This document shows, piece after piece, positions 43,261 to 52,907 of a stretch of DNA of 64,000 bases. Below the pieces are notes generated by a model that was not told where the DNA came from, made no database searches, and saw nothing but the letters and a program-made list of their open reading frames with translations. Origin of the DNA: Phycisphaerae bacterium (GTDB taxonomy: Bacteria > Planctomycetota > Phycisphaerae > Sedimentisphaerales > Anaerobacaceae); NCBI GenBank assembly GCA_028714855.1, contig JAQTLP010000001.1:250572-314571 (forward strand), written 5' to 3'. The position numbers were made by a program, and so were the translations under genes. Each line of letters starts with the position of its first letter. The stretch's first letter is position 1.

Positions 43261-43394
43261 TTGATTGATTTTTCCCTTATAAATAGAAAATCTCCGCATC
43301 TGTCTAAGACAGGCAGAGAAAAAAGAAAAACAAATTGTAAGTATTAATTAGTTATTGGGAACCACTCATTAGTTATTCCTTTCAAGAGAGACTG

Positions 43395-43550
43395 CCTCTC
43401 TACAATTGGAAGAACATGCGCTATTGATGCGAAAATTCCAGCGTTTTTGGAGGCAATGAATTTGTAAGTAGTTATACGAAAAGGGATAGAAAAATTTTGA
43501 GAAAATGGATTTTTGTTCATAAACCCCTGCGCATTTGATTGATTTTTACC
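43395..43550 (-). repeat. Dispersed ~150 bp repeat, copy 3 (inverted)
   Basis: Read on the minus strand it gives AATCAATCAAATGCGCAGG, AAATCCATTTTCTCAAAA, CTATCCCTTTT, CCTCCAAAAACG, GAATTTTCGCATCAA, GCGCATGTTC and TCCAATTGTAGAGAGG, in the same order as copies 1 and 2, some 36 kb away. Confidence 0.6.
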
Positions 43551-43682
43551 AATACCCTCCGGCGACACCGCGTAACTCAAAATCGCCCCTAATGAAAAGT
43601 CATTGATAGTACAGAGGACAATTGGTTAAATGGTGGATGGTAATTGGTAATTGCCAATCGGTAGTTTGGAGACATTTATTCG

Positions 43683-45326
43683 GTGCGTATAGCTTTAGGA
43701 CAATTTAACGCGGTGGTTGGGGATTTGGCGGGAAACGCCGAGAAGATGCGCAGTATGTATGCCGAGGCTCTTGCCTCGAATGTGGATTTGCTTATCTTTC
43801 CGGAACTGGCTGTTTGCGGCTATCCGCCGGAGGATTTGCTGCATAAGAAGCATTTTTTAGAAGACTGCCATTCGGCTGTCGAAAAGCTGGCCGCCGACTG
43901 CCCGAAAGGGACCATAATAGTCGGCTTCGCGGATACATACGAAGGCGACTGTTACAATTCCGCCGCTATCCTGCAAAACGGGAAAGTGAGCAAAATTTAT
44001 CGAAAGGTGCTGCTGCCGAATTACGGCATTTTCGATGAGCGAAGGTATTTCCGCGCCGGTACCGAGCCAATGGTAATCGAGGTTGCGGGACTAAATATTG
44101 CGGTCACCATTTGTGCGGACGTGTGGAACATTGATTGGCTGGCCGATTTCCTCGGTGATGCCGGTAAAATCCAAATTGTTCTAAACATCTCGGCATCACC
44201 TTTTTATATGGGCAAGACCGAACAGAGGCAGGCGATTCTCAGCCGGTGCGCAAAAGAATTTAATTGCGCTGCCTGTTACTGCAACCTTGTCGGCGGTCAG
44301 GATGAAATAGTTTTTGACGGCCGGAGTATGTTCGCCGATTCGAGCGGCAAAATTGTTGCCTGCGCTAAGGCATTCGATGAGGATTTGCTGATTGTAGATG
44401 TCACCGCCGCTGGTAAAGCTGTGCAGGTGAAGCCCCAAACGGCCCCCTCGCCTCAGCCGGCTGATTCGATTGATGAGATTTACCGTGCGCTTGTGCTCGG
44501 GGTAAGAGATTATACCCGCAAGAACGATTTTGCGAAGGTCCTGCTGGGCCTTAGCGGAGGAGTAGATTCTTCCGTTACCGCTGCTATTGCCGCAGCCGCG
44601 CTTGGCGCTGAAAATGTTGTCGGCATTACGATGCCGTCGGAATTCAACAGCCTCGAGACAATAGCTGATGCCGGGAAAGTTGCGAAAAATCTGGGCATCG
44701 AGCTTCTGAACATTCCTATTGGGCCGGCGCTGGCACAGTTTGACTTGGCATTAAAACAGGCCCCCGGCTGGGACAGCAAAGGCATTGCTTATGAGAATCT
44801 GCAGGCCAGAATCCGCGGCAGTATCCTGATGTCGCTTAGCAACAGCACCGGCTCATTGGTGCTGACGAGCGGCAACAAAAGCGAAACAGCGGTCGGCTAT
44901 GCCACTTTATATGGTGACACAGCAGGGGGCTTCGCGGTAATAAAAGACGTGCCGAAAACTTTTGTTTACAAGCTGGCCGACCATATAAACAAAATAGCAG
45001 GCCAGCAGGTAATACCAGCCAGCATAATAACCAGGATTCCGAGCGCCGAGCTGAGGCCGGGGCAAAAGGACAGCGATAGTCTGCCTGATTATGATTTGCT
45101 CGATAAGATCCTCAAAGGGTACGTGGAAGAAGATAAGTCCGCTGGCGAACTTATCAAAGGAGGGCTACCGGCCAAGGACGTGCACAGAGTTATTCGTATG
45201 GTTGACCGGAACGAATACAAGAGGAGACAATCGCCGCCGGGGGTAAAAATTACGCCAAAGGCCTTTGGTAAAGACAGAAGACTGCCGATTACGAATCGTT
45301 ACAGCTGCTGTGATGATGCAATGTAG
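43683..45326 (+). CDS. nadE: Glutamine-dependent NAD+ synthase
   Basis: 547 residues in two domains. The N-terminal nitrilase-type glutaminase has catalytic Glu41 (FPELAVCGY), Lys108 (YRKVLLPNYG) and Cys144 (TICADVW). The C-terminal synthetase has the PP-loop LLGLSGGVDSS (about 287-297) and TSGNKSE. It releases ammonia from glutamine and uses it to turn deamido-NAD into NAD at the expense of ATP. It starts on GTG. The gene ends 4 bp from the convergent LABN gene. Confidence 0.95.
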   Translation: MRIALGQFNAVVGDLAGNAEKMRSMYAEALASNVDLLIFPELAVCGYPPEDLLHKKHFLEDCHSAVEKLAADCPKGTIIVGFADTYEGDCYNSAAILQNGKVSKIYRKVLLPNYGIFDERRYFRAGTEPMVIEVAGLNIAVTICADVWNIDWLADFLGDAGKIQIVLNISASPFYMGKTEQRQAILSRCAKEFNCAACYCNLVGGQDEIVFDGRSMFADSSGKIVACAKAFDEDLLIVDVTAAGKAVQVKPQTAPSPQPADSIDEIYRALVLGVRDYTRKNDFAKVLLGLSGGVDSSVTAAIAAAALGAENVVGITMPSEFNSLETIADAGKVAKNLGIELLNIPIGPALAQFDLALKQAPGWDSKGIAYENLQARIRGSILMSLSNSTGSLVLTSGNKSETAVGYATLYGDTAGGFAVIKDVPKTFVYKLADHINKIAGQQVIPASIITRIPSAELRPGQKDSDSLPDYDLLDKILKGYVEEDKSAGELIKGGLPAKDVHRVIRMVDRNEYKRRQSPPGVKITPKAFGKDRRLPITNRYSCCDDAM

Positions 45327-45330
45327 CTAT

Positions 45331-45678
45331 TCAATCCCCATTTTTTTCTACGACGGTTACCACGCCTTTTTTGGAATGGTTATAAATCAAATGAAGATTG
45401 CGGATGTATATTAGGGTATTTAGTGAAAAGCCCAGCATGAATATGGGATTTTTTATGTGGATGGAGTAACTAAGCAGGATGAGACTGCCTACTAGCGATA
45501 CGAACCAGAAAGAGGTCGGCACGTGGGATTTTTTTTTGTATTCGCTGACTATCCACTGAAGTACAAATCTTCCGCCGAACACCACTTGTCCTACCAGGGC
45601 CACGGACGCCCAAACGGGGTCGCCCACGATTTGCTCGGCTATCGCGCTTTTCAAAAATTCAATTACTGAATGTAACAT
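45331..45678 (-). CDS. Lipid-A-biosynthesis N-terminal domain (LABN) membrane protein
   Basis: 115 residues with about three helices. GGRFVLQWIVSEYKKKSHVPTSFW and LSYSIHIKNPIFMLGFSLNTLIYIRNLHLIY are the signature of the LABN domain, otherwise found at the N-terminus of some lipid-A-disaccharide synthases and as stand-alone proteins near glycosyltransferases. Integral membrane protein; exact function unknown. Confidence 0.85.
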   Translation of the reverse strand: MLHSVIEFLKSAIAEQIVGDPVWASVALVGQVVFGGRFVLQWIVSEYKKKSHVPTSFWFVSLVGSLILLSYSIHIKNPIFMLGFSLNTLIYIRNLHLIYNHSKKGVVTVVEKNGD

Positions 45679-45788
45679 AACTTTTCTCCAGTTTTTAATA
45701 AGTTACCAGTTACATCATAAACCAATCTCTGGTAAAATTAAAGAACCAGATGGGTTTTAATTGATATATTGATGATTGATAATTGTAA

Positions 45789-46520
45789 ATGGCTTTAATT
45801 CGTCGACCAAAGCTGACTATAATCTCGCTGCTGCTTTATTGGCCAGGTATTTTTATCCTCGCACATATACCTATTCCGCAAGTGGTTTACAGGGCCGGCG
45901 TGTCCGACAAAAGCCTTCATTTTCTTGTATATCTTATTCTTGTATTTCTACTGTGGTTCGCAATCAGTCCCGACAAAAAAGTGAACTGGCGCAGAGCTGC
46001 TGTTTGGTGGGTGCTTTTTGTGGTGGTTTGGTATGGGGTTGTCGACGAGGTGCTTCAGAAGTATGTCGGACGCAGTTGTGACGTTATGGATTTTATAGCA
46101 GATTTGACGGGCACACTTGCGGGACTGGTCTTGTTTTCATTTTTCACTTTTTGGCCGGTGGCACTTGTAGTAGCGGGCACTACTATCTTTACTGTAACGA
46201 ATTTTACACGGGCGAATCTGGCTGACCTGGTTCCGATTACAAATGCGATGTTTAATCTTTTTGGCTACGGATTTTTTACTATGCTGTGGATTCAAAATAT
46301 ATCTATTTTCCTGCGGATGAAAGCTCCGAAGTTTAAATGGATAATAACAGCGTTAGCCCTGCCCTTATGTTTTTTATTAACGGTGAGATTATTTTCTGTA
46401 ATTTTCGGCAAGGATTTCGGGGTGAAAGATATAATCGTCGCTGTCGCAGGGATAACAGCAGTTGTTGCCACAACTTATCTAATTGCTTTATGCCGTAAAG
46501 GGGTTTCGCGGGCGGCTTAG
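45789..46520 (+). CDS. VanZ-like family membrane protein
   Basis: 243 residues, about seven helices. The segment SDKSLHFLVYLILVFLLW, then WYGVVDEVLQKYVGRSCDVMDFIADLTGTLAG, is the VanZ/phosphotransbutyrylase-like motif (HF...DE..Q.....R.....D...D..G). The second half (140-243) is an added membrane region outside the core family. Function unknown. Its stop overlaps that of the convergent TIGR03790 gene by 4 bp. Confidence 0.82.
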   Translation: MALIRRPKLTIISLLLYWPGIFILAHIPIPQVVYRAGVSDKSLHFLVYLILVFLLWFAISPDKKVNWRRAAVWWVLFVVVWYGVVDEVLQKYVGRSCDVMDFIADLTGTLAGLVLFSFFTFWPVALVVAGTTIFTVTNFTRANLADLVPITNAMFNLFGYGFFTMLWIQNISIFLRMKAPKFKWIITALALPLCFLLTVRLFSVIFGKDFGVKDIIVAVAGITAVVATTYLIALCRKGVSRAA

Positions 46521-47773
46521 CCAGAACGACTTTGGCGGTTTTTGAAAGGTTTGTAGAGGGGGTCGCCTATTAAAACCATTTGCCAGGAATTAAAGGGGTT
46601 TGTGCGATAGTATGCCTCGACAAGACAGCGGCCATTGAATAGCTCCTGGAAAAAATCTTTTGGCGGCGGAAATGTATGAAGATACGGCTCGGCCACCGGT
46701 CCGAGCGTGACGGTTGCTCCGTCTTTGAGCATAGCCGGGCACCATTGGCTGCTGTTCGGGTCGCGAAGGTCAACAGCTTCCCAACTCGAAACGTGATACC
46801 CTATGGCGCCAGGAACGAAGTCGAAAGCGTCAACATACTTGCCCAGGCTATACCAGCCGCAATAAATGGCCGTCTGCGGACATGAATTTGGTTCGAAAAG
46901 TTTTTCTGTTCGCTCCTCTTCAACGGTCATTCCTGTTTGCAGTCTTGTAAGTGCTGCTAAATCCCGCAAAGATTGGTCAAAATGGCCGTACGAATAAGGA
47001 TTTTTGTTATCTTTCCTGCCCCGTGAATCGATGTAAACAATGCCTCTTAAGCCGGTTTTTTCTGCCATTATTGCTTTATCGATAAGGCCTTTTGCAATCT
47101 CGAAACTCGGCCCATCAAGGCGGGAAACCATAAGCGTGTTAGTATAAAGACCAAGCGAATTATCCTTTAGTCTGTTAGGCTGCCAGCGATACAGTTCGTA
47201 ATCGCTGAACAGAACCATTGACAACTCACTATCCACTGACGCATCTGTTTCTTTGCCGATGATATGGTCAATTTCTACTTGCAACTGAGCCAGTTTGAGT
47301 TTGGCATCTTTCATCTTCTTGGGAGTGTCGACTGTGCCATTGTGCTTTAATTGTTCAATCCTGGTTTTTTCCTGCTCAGCCAGATTTTTCAATTGCGTTA
47401 GATTATCCTGCTGGTTCTTTAACTGCCCGCGTTTTCCTACCTTTATTGGCACGCCGTAGGTTGTCAGGAGGCATTTGATTTTAATGGCAAAGTCAAAGTC
47501 AGCTAATTTTTTGCAAATAGGCTCAACAAGCTGTTTTTTATAATTATTTCTGTCGATTGTGTCGTTAAGGGATGCTCCTAAAGGCAAGGTGAGAATATTT
47601 TCTGCCGGTACGCCTCGTTTTGCGCAGTAATATTGGGCAAGCTGTACAGATGCTTCAATGTCGCTGTTTGCTATTACCAGAATCTCATCCGGCTCAAGCG
47701 CAAAAGCCGAAGCACTGCACAGGATATAAACCAAAAACCATCCCGTGATTAGCTTGCGCAGGATGGTTTTCAT
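46517..47773 (-). CDS. TIGR03790 family secreted protein
   Basis: About 418 residues. A signal peptide (MKTILRKLITGWFLVYILCSASAFA) decides the ATG at 47773 over one eight codons upstream. Then EILVIANSDIEASVQLAQYYCAKRGVPAENIL, the typical TIGR03790 start, VLFSDYELYRW, and a C-terminal part (GYHVSSWEAVDLRD...MLKDGATVTLGPVAEPYLHTFP). A coiled-coil insertion (LKNLAEQEKTRIEQL, KLKLAQLQVEIDH) lies at about 130-165. Function unknown. It is the last gene of the minus-strand polysaccharide cluster, possibly co-transcribed with it. Confidence 0.82.
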   Translation of the reverse strand: MKTILRKLITGWFLVYILCSASAFALEPDEILVIANSDIEASVQLAQYYCAKRGVPAENILTLPLGASLNDTIDRNNYKKQLVEPICKKLADFDFAIKIKCLLTTYGVPIKVGKRGQLKNQQDNLTQLKNLAEQEKTRIEQLKHNGTVDTPKKMKDAKLKLAQLQVEIDHIIGKETDASVDSELSMVLFSDYELYRWQPNRLKDNSLGLYTNTLMVSRLDGPSFEIAKGLIDKAIMAEKTGLRGIVYIDSRGRKDNKNPYSYGHFDQSLRDLAALTRLQTGMTVEEERTEKLFEPNSCPQTAIYCGWYSLGKYVDAFDFVPGAIGYHVSSWEAVDLRDPNSSQWCPAMLKDGATVTLGPVAEPYLHTFPPPKDFFQELFNGRCLVEAYYRTNPFNSWQMVLIGDPLYKPFKNRQSRSG

Positions 47774-47801
47774 TTGCTGTGTCAGATATCCTAACATCGG
47801 T

Positions 47802-48446
47802 TTATTTTTTATTCTGCTCTCCTCTTGTAAATTCCGCCTGTGAATATTTTTTTTCGTATATATTCTTTCGACTAAACACCTGTGCGGCAGTTGTGAGAAT
47901 TATCTTTAAGTCGAGCCATAGACCGGCTGTTTCAACATACTTTACATCAAGCTCAAGTTTTTCTTCACGTGTAAGTTCACCCCTGCCGGAAATCTGCGCC
48001 AAGCCTGTCAGTCCTGGTTTGACAAGCAGCCGTTTTTTTTGCCTTTCGTTCCACTCGGCCATCTGTGAAACATACAGCGGTCGAGGTCCAACAATACTCA
48101 TATCTCCTTTTAATACGTTGAACAATTGAGGCAGTTCATCAAGTGAATATTCGCGAAGGAGTTTTCCTGTTTTTGTCAGGCGTGGGTCATCGCCTGCCTT
48201 TGGACTTGGCCCAAACGAGTCGGCATCAACTCTCATCGTGCGAAACTTGTAGAATATAAACGGCTTGCCATTTTTGCCTGCTCTTTCCTGTTTAAAAACA
48301 ACGGGTCCACGGCTATTCAGTTTTATAGCTATTGCTATAACAGCGAAAACCGGCAACAGTAATACTATCGCCGGCAGAGAAATTGATATATCAAGAACCT
48401 GTTTAAAAACTTTCTTCATTAATTCACTTTGTATCTGCTTTAGCAT
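47802..48446 (-). CDS. Initiating sugar-phosphate transferase (PglC/WcaJ type)
   Basis: About 214 residues. A reentrant N-terminal membrane helix (LDISISLPAIVLLLPVFAVIAIAIKL), then GPVVFKQERAGKNGKPFIFYKFRTM and REYSLDELPQLFNVLKGDMSIVGPRPL, with the catalytic Asp-Glu (SLDELPQ), mark a monotopic polyisoprenyl-phosphate sugar-1-phosphate transferase. It places the first sugar phosphate on undecaprenyl phosphate to start repeat-unit assembly. Start uncertain: 48446 or the ATG at 48419. The 111 bp before it hold no gene. Confidence 0.9.
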   Translation of the reverse strand: MLKQIQSELMKKVFKQVLDISISLPAIVLLLPVFAVIAIAIKLNSRGPVVFKQERAGKNGKPFIFYKFRTMRVDADSFGPSPKAGDDPRLTKTGKLLREYSLDELPQLFNVLKGDMSIVGPRPLYVSQMAEWNERQKKRLLVKPGLTGLAQISGRGELTREEKLELDVKYVETAGLWLDLKIILTTAAQVFSRKNIYEKKYSQAEFTRGEQNKK

Positions 48447-48557
48447 CACAAATATTGCTGATAGCCTTGCGATACTCAAATCAACCTGACAGGCCCAAAA
48501 ACACTAATCTTTCAATGTCGGATTTATGTGTTATTAATAAACAGGGCTGTTATGCCT

Positions 48558-49715
48558 TTATGCCTTATCAATTGGCGGCAGGCCCAATTTGTCTAATGCG
48601 CGCTGGATTTTTATCTTTGAAATACCGCAGGTGTCTCCTAATCGTTTCAGTGCTTCTTCCCTGGTTATTTGCCCATCGCGAATCAGGTTGCTTAGCATCG
48701 CCTCTGCATATGTTGCACCGGTCGTTTTCTGGAACATATAATTTTTTATATCAGCAAAGTCGCAATCGGCCTTCCAGGTACCGAGGCTGCCAGGCGGAGG
48801 CTGCCATCCAAGTTTCGATTGAATTGTTTCGATACACTCGGCTTCATTCCATTCAGCGTTAAAAAAGTAATCCACACAATATATGTCATGGTAACGAAGG
48901 CGTAAATAGGGAGTGTGGAGGGTAATGTATAGCAAGGAAACCTTGACGGAAATAGGCAAGTATCTGATAACAGAAGGGCATTTGGAGAGCAAAGATAATC
49001 CCTTTTTGAAAGTTTGCAGCATCTTTAGTAATTGATTCCTAAAGGAATGAGCCTTATCTGTCAGGTCTTCATCACGAAAAGCAGGCAGGATTTGGAGCTC
49101 TTCATATCTGTTGCCGCCGCAGACAATGGATTTGATATTATGCGCCTTTGCGATTCGAAAAACTTCCCTATTCACTAATTTGCAGACTACGCAGGTAAGA
49201 TTAGCTATCTCCGGCAGCGGTTTTTTCTGCCATAAAAGAAAATACTTCTTAGCTACTTTTAAGTGGAGATCCCAAGGAAGTTTGATTTCTACCAGCTTCA
49301 CGTTTAATTGTTTGACAATTCTTCTGACATTTTCTTCAATCACATCTGGGGTAAATGGCGTTCGATAGTAAGTTGCGAGAACTCTCAACTTGTGCTTCTG
49401 TGTTAAGAGGTACATCAGATAGGAGCTGTCTCGCCCGCCGCTTAGACCGACAAGACAATCAAAATCGCTTCCTCGTCCTCGGGCTCGTATATTTTCGATG
49501 ATTTTATTGAGTTCATCTTCGGACGGCTCTGTTTCGCCACTTTTTTGAGCAGATTGTTTGGCGGCAGTGCATACATTGCATACGCCATCTTTGGAAAAAG
49601 TAATAGACTTCAAAGATTGTGGAAGCACGCAAAGGGTGCACCTGTTGCTTTTTCCAAAAAACTGGTTCTCAGAAAAAATATTGGAAGGTTGCTTGAGATT
49701 GGATTCAGAGCACAT
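48558..49715 (-). CDS. N-acetyl sugar amidotransferase (PP-loop)
   Basis: 385 residues. Zinc-type cysteines CTLC (26, 29) and CNVC (46, 49), PP-loop LVGLSGGRDSSY (89-100), and YCVDYFFNAEWNEAECIETIQSKLGW typical of the TIGR03573/WbpG family. With an ammonia-supplying HisH/HisF pair (not seen in the window) such enzymes turn an N-acetyl group of a UDP-sugar into an acetamidino group. This suggests an amidino or amide-modified amino sugar in the polymer. Confidence 0.85.
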   Translation of the reverse strand: MCSESNLKQPSNIFSENQFFGKSNRCTLCVLPQSLKSITFSKDGVCNVCTAAKQSAQKSGETEPSEDELNKIIENIRARGRGSDFDCLVGLSGGRDSSYLMYLLTQKHKLRVLATYYRTPFTPDVIEENVRRIVKQLNVKLVEIKLPWDLHLKVAKKYFLLWQKKPLPEIANLTCVVCKLVNREVFRIAKAHNIKSIVCGGNRYEELQILPAFRDEDLTDKAHSFRNQLLKMLQTFKKGLSLLSKCPSVIRYLPISVKVSLLYITLHTPYLRLRYHDIYCVDYFFNAEWNEAECIETIQSKLGWQPPPGSLGTWKADCDFADIKNYMFQKTTGATYAEAMLSNLIRDGQITREEALKRLGDTCGISKIKIQRALDKLGLPPIDKA

Positions 49716-49836
49716 GATATTTTTCCTTAAATAGGGATATTCTCAAAGAGTTCTCAACCGCAGACAAAAATCTTTTTTAGCCACGCAGATATTACTGCGT
49801 ACGTTGTTATTGTCACTTTGTGCGACAGTCTACAGC

Positions 49837-50868
49837 CTACGTTTTTCGATACGCCGGAGGTTGGCCTGTAATTCCTCTGCGAGGGTTAGGAAACTTGAAT
49901 GGTATCGTTATAATTGCCCATATTGACCCGAGGCCATAAGCTAAATGCAACACGACAAATGACCACAAAACAAGAATGGCGGATGTTTTTGTCTGCCTGG
50001 CGATTTGAATTGTAACTACAGAAGCAGTGGAAAGATACAACATGATGTATCCGAGCAGTATCCAGCCAAGAAACCGCACCCAAAAGGCTCCTATAGCAAA
50101 AGTGATCAGGCCTGAAACAAAAAACATAGGTATTAGATGTCGCAGATTGAATCCTGAGCCGGAGAGCCAGATGGTGTAGGGGATCCATAAACCATTATTA
50201 AAAGCCTGCTGCCAAAGCCCCATATAAGTGGAACGATTGTAATACTTCAGTTTAATTTCGGGGGAGATAATAGTTTTGCCGCCAGCCTTAAGCAGGCGTT
50301 TGTTAAGTTCAAGGTCCTGATTGCGTACCAGTCTTTCATCATAAAGACCGATTTTTTCAAACACTTCTCTGCGATACATTCCGAACGGAACAATATCAAC
50401 TTCCTGTTCGGGTCCTCCGGTTCTAAACGCAGAATTTCCCACCCCAAATCGACAACTGGTGGCCGCGGCGATAGCCGTACCAACCGCCGTATTTTCAGCA
50501 GGACGTGTAATCATATAGCCGCCAACCTGGTCTGCTCCAGTACGTTGAGCCACCTCAAGACATTTATCAATATAATCTGGTGCATATTCAGCGTGACAGC
50601 TAACGACCATTATGAAATCACCTTTTGCCTGTTTTACCCCAAGATTCATAGCAACAGGAGTAATCTTTGCGGTATTTGTTATTAATTTGATTCTATTGTC
50701 ACGAGTTGAATGCTCCTTAATTATCTCAACAGTTCTGTCGGTGCTCATACCGTCGACACACAAAACTTCATGATCTTTTTTGTTTCCCGTCTGGGCGAGA
50801 AAAGAGTCGAGACACTTACCGATGAATTTCTCTTCGTTCCGTGTAGGGATAATGATAGATACAAGCAT
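49837..50868 (-). CDS. Family 2 glycosyltransferase with membrane tail
   Basis: 343 residues. GT-A start MLVSIIIPTRNEEKFIGKCLDSF, VDGMSTDRTVEII, and a QDLELNKRL acceptor motif. Three to four helices after residue 235 anchor it in the membrane, as in ExoA-like enzymes. It transfers a sugar to a lipid-linked intermediate at the cytoplasmic face. Its ATG shares one base with the stop of the upstream glycosyltransferase (TGATG), so it is translationally coupled. Confidence 0.88.
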   Translation of the reverse strand: MLVSIIIPTRNEEKFIGKCLDSFLAQTGNKKDHEVLCVDGMSTDRTVEIIKEHSTRDNRIKLITNTAKITPVAMNLGVKQAKGDFIMVVSCHAEYAPDYIDKCLEVAQRTGADQVGGYMITRPAENTAVGTAIAAATSCRFGVGNSAFRTGGPEQEVDIVPFGMYRREVFEKIGLYDERLVRNQDLELNKRLLKAGGKTIISPEIKLKYYNRSTYMGLWQQAFNNGLWIPYTIWLSGSGFNLRHLIPMFFVSGLITFAIGAFWVRFLGWILLGYIMLYLSTASVVTIQIARQTKTSAILVLWSFVVLHLAYGLGSIWAIITIPFKFPNPRRGITGQPPAYRKT

Positions 50869-52097
50869 CAGCTTATAACCTCACCCTGTTTTGCCGCGAT
50901 TAACAAAACGGCTTTGAGACGGTCGGCTAATTTATCTCGGTCAAACAGCTCCTCGGCGATTAGTCGGGCATTCTGTCCCATTTCAGCTAATCTATTTCTA
51001 TATGATTTAAGATACAACACCTTCTCAACAAATTCATCCACATCACAAAGTTTACATCCGAATCCAGCCTGGTGTTTTTCAATCAGCTCTCTCTGCCAGC
51101 CTGAATAGTTCAGGAGCAGCGGCTTACCTGCTGATAGACCATCGTAAAATTTATTAAGCGAGGCGTGCCTTTCTATAATAGGGAATTTCCCAATCACAGC
51201 CATAATGACGTCCGCTGCCGCTATAATCGGAGGGAGCTGCTGTTTCGGCACAGAAGGTAAAATTTCCACATTTTTCAAACCAAGCTTTTGGACACTGTCT
51301 TGCAGGGCACCTTTTCTAAAGCCGTCTCCTACCAATACAAACAGAATGTCCTGATAACCTCTAAGTTTGTCGGCAGCCTCAATGATAAATTCGAGGCCAG
51401 TAATCTTCCCCATTGCGCCGGCATGTAGCAGTACAAGTTTATCCACCCAACCTTTTTGATGCCGAATTGCGCTGCCATCGATATCGGGTCGGAACAGTTC
51501 TGCGTCACAACTGTTCGGAATCACTGTTATGCTTTTGTTTTGAGTTAGTATATTCCTTATATCTTCGGCCATAGGCACTGATAAAGCCACAATCGCCGAG
51601 CTTTGTTTGTATATGGTCTTTTCAAGCCATAGAAGAATCTTTATGAGAACCCTGTTCTTGATTATGCCCATTTCTATTGGTGTCTCCGGCCACTGGTCAC
51701 GAACTTCAAAAACAAAGGGGACACGTTTCAGACATTTTAGCGCTATAGCGGGAATTCCCACTGTCAGCGGAGTACTCGTTACGTATATTACGTCTATTTT
51801 TTTAATTCTCAGGCCCGTGTAAATACTGAAAAAACAAAAGGACAGAAATGATATTATTCTCCGAAAATACGATTGCTTATTGCTGTACTTGGTTCCAACA
51901 ACGACCACATTTATTCCTTCTATAGTTTGTTTTTGTAAGATTCCCTTCCCCATCTCTAAACCGCCTATATCATAATACCCGGTTATGACTGTAACTTTAT
52001 GCCCGGCTTTAACCCATCGCTTGGCAAATTCATATGAACGGGTACCAGTGGCGCCAAAAGGTGTTGCAAAATACTGGTGAATATAGAGTATGTGCAT
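50868..52097 (-). CDS. Family 4 glycosyltransferase (WbuB-like)
   Basis: 409 residues, GT-B fold. HQYFATPFGATGTRSYEFAKRWVKAGHKVTVIT at the start and LVLLHAGAMGKITGLEFIIEAADKL, then SAGKPLLLNYSGWQRELIE near the C-terminal nucleotide site, follow the WbuB/GT4 pattern. Hydrophobic RRIISFLSFCFFSIYTGLRI suggests membrane contact. It adds a sugar (N-acetylfucosamine in related enzymes) to the growing repeat unit. Confidence 0.88.
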   Translation of the reverse strand: MHILYIHQYFATPFGATGTRSYEFAKRWVKAGHKVTVITGYYDIGGLEMGKGILQKQTIEGINVVVVGTKYSNKQSYFRRIISFLSFCFFSIYTGLRIKKIDVIYVTSTPLTVGIPAIALKCLKRVPFVFEVRDQWPETPIEMGIIKNRVLIKILLWLEKTIYKQSSAIVALSVPMAEDIRNILTQNKSITVIPNSCDAELFRPDIDGSAIRHQKGWVDKLVLLHAGAMGKITGLEFIIEAADKLRGYQDILFVLVGDGFRKGALQDSVQKLGLKNVEILPSVPKQQLPPIIAAADVIMAVIGKFPIIERHASLNKFYDGLSAGKPLLLNYSGWQRELIEKHQAGFGCKLCDVDEFVEKVLYLKSYRNRLAEMGQNARLIAEELFDRDKLADRLKAVLLIAAKQGEVIS

Positions 52098-52100
52098 ATA

Positions 52101-52907
52101 CTATTTTTTCTCTAACTCCCGGATAGCTTCTCTGTAACTTATAAATTCAAATCTGCTGCTTTTCAAATAGTCAACTATCCAAACATACCAATCTTTCCAA
52201 CTTTTGAAGCTGTTATTAAAATATCTGTCGTGAAATAAAACGGTGAAGTACTTTATGCCTTTTGTATAGGCCTCTTCTGTAATTCTTTTTGTTTTATCTT
52301 TAATCTGTCCGAGGTTCTGGTTTTGCCAGCGGCTATTGTTGCAAAACAGATGCCCATCCATAATATGCAGCGGAAACTCCCATAGGTTGCCAACTTTGTA
52401 GGGATTTTCAAGCTTATACAGACTGCTGTCAAATATATACCCGGCCTCATTTAGAAATTTGAGTGTATCTCTGGAATTCCGCAGGTAATGCATTCTTATA
52501 CCGAATTTTTTCAAGCCTGATAAATTTTTAAAAATTTCATGTTCCCTATTTATTCCGTCAAAATTGTCAGATTCTATCCCGTGCACACCTACATCAAATC
52601 CTTTCTCTTTAATCTTTTTTATCCAGTAGTCAGCGTCCTCAAGTGAATAGGAAAGACCTAAACCATTATTTACTCCAACAAAAAAAGCAGAAGACACCTT
52701 GTTTTCCTTGTCAAATCCCATTAATTCCTCCAAATTATGGAACTTGTTTTTTGTGAGTTCCTTGAATCTTAAAAAATACTCCGTAAAATTTATTTTGCCG
52801 ATAACTAATTCTATAGAGTTTCTAATTATGAATTTAGGGACTATTAAGTCCTTTTTGTGCTCCCATGCTGTAATGTGGTCAACATCATGAGATATTATAA
52901 TCTTCAT
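52101..52907 (-). CDS. Polysaccharide deacetylase-like protein
   Basis: 268 residues. MKIIISHDVDHI (the NodB-type Asp-Asp motif as HDVDH), VGVHGIESDNF with the metal-binding His pair context, MHYLRNS, and YFTVLFHDRYF near the C-terminus, consistent with the CE4/NodB fold. Without signal peptide, so it may act on a cytoplasmic or lipid-linked sugar. Likely removes an acetyl group from an N-acetyl sugar. Its start overlaps the stop of the FemAB-like gene by 1 bp and it ends 3 bp before the next gene. Confidence 0.78.
   Translation of the reverse strand: MKIIISHDVDHITAWEHKKDLIVPKFIIRNSIELVIGKINFTEYFLRFKELTKNKFHNLEELMGFDKENKVSSAFFVGVNNGLGLSYSLEDADYWIKKIKEKGFDVGVHGIESDNFDGINREHEIFKNLSGLKKFGIRMHYLRNSRDTLKFLNEAGYIFDSSLYKLENPYKVGNLWEFPLHIMDGHLFCNNSRWQNQNLGQIKDKTKRITEEAYTKGIKYFTVLFHDRYFNNSFKSWKDWYVWIVDYLKSSRFEFISYREAIRELEKK

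Noticed and set aside
43344-43580. Minus-strand 78-codon open frame between rsmH and nadE
   Set aside because: It lies mostly within dispersed repeat copy 3 and has no protein-like features.
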